From contig DINC01000016.1 of NCBI GenBank assembly GCA_002425885.1, positions 6,482 to 16,206 on the forward strand: a DNA stretch of 9,725 nt, written 5' to 3'. Position 1 is the stretch's first letter, and every line of letters starts with the position of its first letter. Made by a program: the position numbers and the translations under genes. Below are positions 7,109 to 9,725 of the stretch, piece after piece. The DNA comes from Spirochaetia bacterium UBA5550 (GTDB lineage: Bacteria > Spirochaetota > UBA4802 > UBA5550). The notes beneath the pieces are model-generated. The model did no database searches, had not been told where the DNA came from, and saw nothing but the letters and a program-made list of their open reading frames with translations.

Positions 7109-7127
7109 ACACCGATATTCGGTGTAA
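7107..7127. repeat. Operator-like inverted repeat upstream of thiolase
   Basis: TTACACCGA (7107-7115) and TCGGTGTAA (7119-7127) form perfect 9-bp arms around a 3-base spacer. The size and symmetry are typical of dimeric repressor sites such as those of TetR- or GntR-type regulators of acyl-CoA metabolism. It lies about 60 bases upstream of the predicted thiolase -35 box and shares two bases with the neighbouring hairpin. No regulator gene is in the window. Confidence 0.6.
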
Positions 7128-7142
7128 CCACAAATCAATCAC

Positions 7143-7163
7143 TATAACATAACAAGTGTTATA
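7143..7163. repeat. Second operator-like inverted repeat upstream of thiolase
   Basis: TATAACA (7143-7149) and TGTTATA (7157-7163) form 7-bp arms with a 7-base spacer. An overlapping, tighter arrangement pairs ATAACA (7149-7154) with TGTTAT (7157-7162). It lies about 26 bases upstream of the thiolase -35 box. AT richness makes chance more likely than for its left neighbour. Confidence 0.4.
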
Positions 7164-7189
7164 TTTTTTTTAAGAAAATATTTTATCTC

Positions 7190-7219
7190 TTGACAGCAGC
7201 CGGCTTAAAGGCTTATGCA
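7190..7219 (+). promoter_or_regulatory. Possible promoter for the thiolase/acyl-CoA dehydrogenase operon
   Basis: A perfect TTGACA -35 box (7190-7195) is followed after 18 bases by TATGCA (7214-7219), a weak -10 box. A strong -35 with a poor -10 would fit a promoter that depends on an activator. Transcription would begin near 7226, with a leader of about 47 bases. Confidence 0.45.
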
Positions 7220-7272
7220 GCAAAGAGAAGGTCATAATTTCCGGTGAACTTTTAAAAATACGGAGGCTCTGT

Positions 7273-8475
7273 ATGAACGAAGTAGTAGTAGTTGGAGCAT
7301 GTAGAACAGCGATTGGTAAATTTCTGGGAAGCCTTAAAGATGTACCGGCAAAAACACTTGCTATCACAGCAGGTAATGAAGCAATTAAAAGAGCCGGTGT
7401 AGATCCTTCAACCATTGATGAAATTGTAATGGGTCAGGTATACCAGCATATGCAGGATTCACTCCCGGCACGAGCAATCGGCCTGGCATGCGGTCTTCCC
7501 CACAGAAGTGCGGCAATGGTAGTTAATCAGAACTGTGCATCAGCAATGAGAGCCACAGAAATTGCAGCTAATAAAATTATGTTAGGTAAAACTGAAATTG
7601 CACTTGTTGTAGGTGTTGAAAATATGACACGCGCCCCTTTTATGCTGCCTAACGCAAGAACAGGATACAGAATGGGGAGCGGCGAACTTGTTGATTCACT
7701 CCTTCATGACGCACTATATGACGCACTTGTCCCTGGCCACATGGGATTAACAGCCGAAAATGTTGCGCAGGAATATGGCATCACAAGAGAGGAGTGTGAC
7801 CAGCTTGCACTTATGAGCCACCAGAGAGCAGCAAAAGCTGTTGCATCAGGAGTATTTGATGAAGAAATCGTCCCTGTTGAACTAAAGACCAAAAAAGGTG
7901 TCGATTATTTTACAAAAGATGAACACTTTATTCCAGACGCTAATCTTGAAGCCATGGGAAAACTTAAACCTGCTTTTAAACCGGACGGAGGAGTTGTAAC
8001 AGCAGCAAACGCGTCAGGTATAAATGACGGAGCCGCAGCACTTGTTCTTATGTCAAAGAAAAAAGCTGAACAGCTTGGACTCAAACCAATGGCTAAACTT
8101 GTTAACATTGTTGATGTTGGTGTTGAAGCAAGAGTTATGGGCCTCGGACCTGCAGTAGCTATTCCACAGTGCCTCAATGAAGCAGGCCTCAAAGCCAATG
8201 ACATAGATTACTGGGAAATAAACGAAGCTTTTGCTCCTCAATTCATCGGTTGTGAAAGAAAACTGAAAAAAGATTTCGGCATTGAAATTTCACGCGATAA
8301 AATCAACCACTACGGTTCCGGTATTGCACTTGGCCACCCAATCGGATGCACAGGTGTCAGAATCGTTGTTACACTCCTATATGAAATGAAGAGAAAGGGA
8401 TACACATACGGCGGAGCATCCCTGTGCGTTGGTACAGGCCCGGCTATGGCATCTATCTACACAACAAAAATTTAA
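7273..8475 (+). CDS. Acetyl-CoA C-acetyltransferase (thiolase)
   Basis: This 400-residue thiolase, of normal family length, reversibly condenses two acetyl-CoA to acetoacetyl-CoA or cleaves 3-ketoacyl-CoA. The nucleophile is Cys88 in VNQNCASAMRA. The other catalytic elements are NEAFA (317-321), His355 in GIALGHPIGCTG and Cys385 in LCVGTGPAMA. The N terminus (VVVVGACRTAIGKFLGSL) and ASGINDGAAAL are typical. The nucleophile and C-terminal loops differ slightly from the textbook CGSG and CIGGG forms but keep all catalytic residues, which suggests a distinct acetyl-CoA acetyltransferase subgroup. The start is supported by GGAGG six bases upstream. It heads an operon with an acyl-CoA dehydrogenase 24 bases downstream and diverges from crotonase, completing the C4 pathway. 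Thiolase identity is firm; biosynthetic versus degradative role is not visible. Confidence 0.94.
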   Translation: MNEVVVVGACRTAIGKFLGSLKDVPAKTLAITAGNEAIKRAGVDPSTIDEIVMGQVYQHMQDSLPARAIGLACGLPHRSAAMVVNQNCASAMRATEIAANKIMLGKTEIALVVGVENMTRAPFMLPNARTGYRMGSGELVDSLLHDALYDALVPGHMGLTAENVAQEYGITREECDQLALMSHQRAAKAVASGVFDEEIVPVELKTKKGVDYFTKDEHFIPDANLEAMGKLKPAFKPDGGVVTAANASGINDGAAALVLMSKKKAEQLGLKPMAKLVNIVDVGVEARVMGLGPAVAIPQCLNEAGLKANDIDYWEINEAFAPQFIGCERKLKKDFGIEISRDKINHYGSGIALGHPIGCTGVRIVVTLLYEMKRKGYTYGGASLCVGTGPAMASIYTTKI

Positions 8476-8499
8476 ATAAAGAATACAGGAGGAACAAAA

Positions 8500-9696
8500 A
8501 TGAATACAGTAGTTAATAGTGTTGCAGCTGAGGGATTCGGTTTTAAACTTACCGAAGAGCAGGAAATGATCAGGCAGATGACAGCGGAATTTGCTGATAA
8601 AGAGATCAAACCCTTCGCAGGGGAATGGGACATTAAAGACCATGTTCCTATGGATGTTCTTAAAAAAATGCATGACCTTGGACTTACAAATGTTGGCGTT
8701 CCGGCAGAATACGGCGGACAGGGCCTTGATAACCTCACAAGATATACTGTTATAGATGAAATATCTCAGAGAGATGCGGGTATTGGAACAACAATTGTAG
8801 CATCATCACTCCTTGCAACAGACCCGGTAATGGTTGGTGCAAATGATGAGCAGAAAAAATGGTGGTTTGGAAGGATGCTGGAAGGTGCAATGTGCGGCTT
8901 CTGCTTAACAGAGCCCGGCGCAGGTTCAGACGCTCTTGGAATGTCTACAAAATGCACAAAAGATGGAAACGACTGGATCCTCAACGGAACAAAACAGTTC
9001 ATCACTAACGGCGGATTCGCTAAGCAGTTTACAGTTTTTGCTACAATAGACAAAGCTATGGGCAACAAAGGTATCTGCTGCTTCATGGTTGATAAGGATT
9101 TCCCCGGTGTTAAAATCGGAAAGAAAGAGGAAAAACTCGGCATCAGAACAACAAGCACAACTGAAGTAATATTCGAAGATGTAAGGGTTCCCGGATGGAT
9201 GTGTATAGCCGGAGAAGGTAAAGGAACTCCTGTTCTTATGGAGACACTTGACTTTTCACGTACAGCTGTTGCAGGTATGGCTACAGGTATTGCAACAGGC
9301 GCACTTAATGCTGCAATCGATTATTCAAATGAAAGAAAACAGTTCGGAAAATCAATTTCATCATTCCAGGCAATACAGTTTATGCTTGCTGACATGGCAA
9401 CACAGACTGAAGCAGCAAGACTTCTATATCAGAAAGCAGCATGGGCGCAGGATAATGGGCTTCCATTCAAGATGCTCTCTAATATGGCAAAGATGTATGC
9501 TGCTGATACAGCTATGAAAGTTTCCATAGATGCAGTCCAGATTTTCGGCGGGTACGGTTATGTAAAAGAATACCCGGTAGAGAAATTCATGAGAGACGCA
9601 AAGATTATGCAGATTTTTGAAGGAACTGTTCAGGTTCAGAGAATGGTTATCGGCAAGTATCTTACTACTGCCGGGAAGTATACTTACACATATTAA
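8500..9696 (+). CDS. Short-chain acyl-CoA dehydrogenase
   Basis: This 398-residue FAD flavoprotein of usual family length introduces the 2,3-double bond in an acyl-CoA (probably butyryl-CoA), passing electrons to electron-transfer flavoprotein. It has the three family parts. An N-terminal helical domain begins at LTEEQEMIRQM after about 15 extra residues. The middle beta domain has CLTEPGAGSDA (135-145) and NGTKQFITNGG. The C-terminal helical domain has the FAD/dimer segments ERKQFGKSISSFQ and QIFGGYGY. The catalytic base is Glu374 in QIFEGTVQVQR, the position used by short- and medium-chain enzymes. A strong AGGAGG lies seven bases before the ATG. It is second in the thiolase operon. No etfBA genes are in view, but only 29 bases remain to the right, with no terminator, so the operon may continue. 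Chain length is inferred from context. Confidence 0.94.
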   Translation: MNTVVNSVAAEGFGFKLTEEQEMIRQMTAEFADKEIKPFAGEWDIKDHVPMDVLKKMHDLGLTNVGVPAEYGGQGLDNLTRYTVIDEISQRDAGIGTTIVASSLLATDPVMVGANDEQKKWWFGRMLEGAMCGFCLTEPGAGSDALGMSTKCTKDGNDWILNGTKQFITNGGFAKQFTVFATIDKAMGNKGICCFMVDKDFPGVKIGKKEEKLGIRTTSTTEVIFEDVRVPGWMCIAGEGKGTPVLMETLDFSRTAVAGMATGIATGALNAAIDYSNERKQFGKSISSFQAIQFMLADMATQTEAARLLYQKAAWAQDNGLPFKMLSNMAKMYAADTAMKVSIDAVQIFGGYGYVKEYPVEKFMRDAKIMQIFEGTVQVQRMVIGKYLTTAGKYTYTY

Positions 9697-9725
9697 GAAT
9701 AATACTGCATATAACTTTTGTTAAA

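Larger units (their letters stand above)
6907..7272. other. 366-base divergent intergenic control region
   Basis: This AT-rich stretch between crotonase and thiolase holds no convincing coding sequence. From left to right it carries the crotonase Shine-Dalgarno site, an 8-bp inverted repeat (6934-6953), a weak minus-strand promoter (6977-7005), a perfect 16-bp hairpin (7063-7108), a 9-bp inverted repeat (7107-7127), a 7-bp inverted repeat (7143-7163) and a plus-strand promoter (7190-7219). The nonamer TTTCCGGTG occurs at 6959-6967 and again at 7238-7246. The density of symmetric elements fits regulation of both operons by one or more dimeric repressors or activators. Confidence 0.75.

Noticed and set aside
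6959..7246. Direct repeat TTTCCGGTG at 6959-6967 and 7238-7246 as a regulator site
   Set aside because: Only nine bases, not symmetric, and at different positions relative to each gene; chance cannot be excluded.
9697..9725. Regulatory element or next gene after the acyl-CoA dehydrogenase
   Set aside because: Only 29 AT-rich bases remain; no hairpin, ribosome site or start can be supported.

Overview
The window looks like a bacterial chromosome segment of moderate, slightly AT-rich composition. It has strong Shine-Dalgarno sites, recognisable sigma70-type promoters and compact operons. The gene content (a short-chain acyl-CoA beta-oxidation or butyrate-type pathway, a GAF/SpoIIE-type phosphatase, and an FMN alpha-hydroxy-acid dehydrogenase of a type I associate with anaerobes) suggests a heterotrophic, probably anaerobic bacterium. 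A Deferribacterota-like or other anaerobic Gram-negative host is my weak guess; nothing here proves the phylum.

Left part (1-2713, minus strand): a two-gene operon. The upstream gene is a class II fructose-1,6-bisphosphatase (GlpX) homologue in which most metal-binding and substrate residues appear replaced. It is followed 8 bases later by a protein with two GAF domains and a SpoIIE/RsbU-type PP2C phosphatase domain, which runs off the left edge probably only a few codons before its end. The GlpX stop codon adjoins the phosphatase ribosome binding site, so the two are probably translationally coupled.

Middle (2714-5236): a 209-base divergent promoter region carries a good promoter on each strand. 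To the right is a 743-residue fusion protein: an ATP-grasp ligase resembling L-amino acid ligases, joined through a short linker to a complete FMN-dependent alpha-hydroxy-acid dehydrogenase domain that begins with a four-cysteine cluster. A GC-rich hairpin separates it from the convergent operon that follows.

Right part (5237-9725): four enzymes of short-chain acyl-CoA metabolism in two divergent operons. On the minus strand, enoyl-CoA hydratase (crotonase) is followed by 3-hydroxybutyryl-CoA dehydrogenase. On the plus strand, an acetyl-CoA acetyltransferase (thiolase) is followed by an acyl-CoA dehydrogenase. Together they cover acyl-CoA to enoyl-CoA to 3-hydroxyacyl-CoA to 3-ketoacyl-CoA to acetyl-CoA, and could run as butyrate oxidation or in the synthetic direction. 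The 366-base region between them is rich in palindromes: a 16-bp AT-rich hairpin and three operator-like inverted repeats, suggesting shared regulation.

The most interesting items are the ATP-grasp/FMN dehydrogenase fusion, the active-site-degenerate GlpX paralogue coupled to a signalling phosphatase, and the palindrome-rich divergent control region. No RNA genes, CRISPR arrays or mobile elements were seen.
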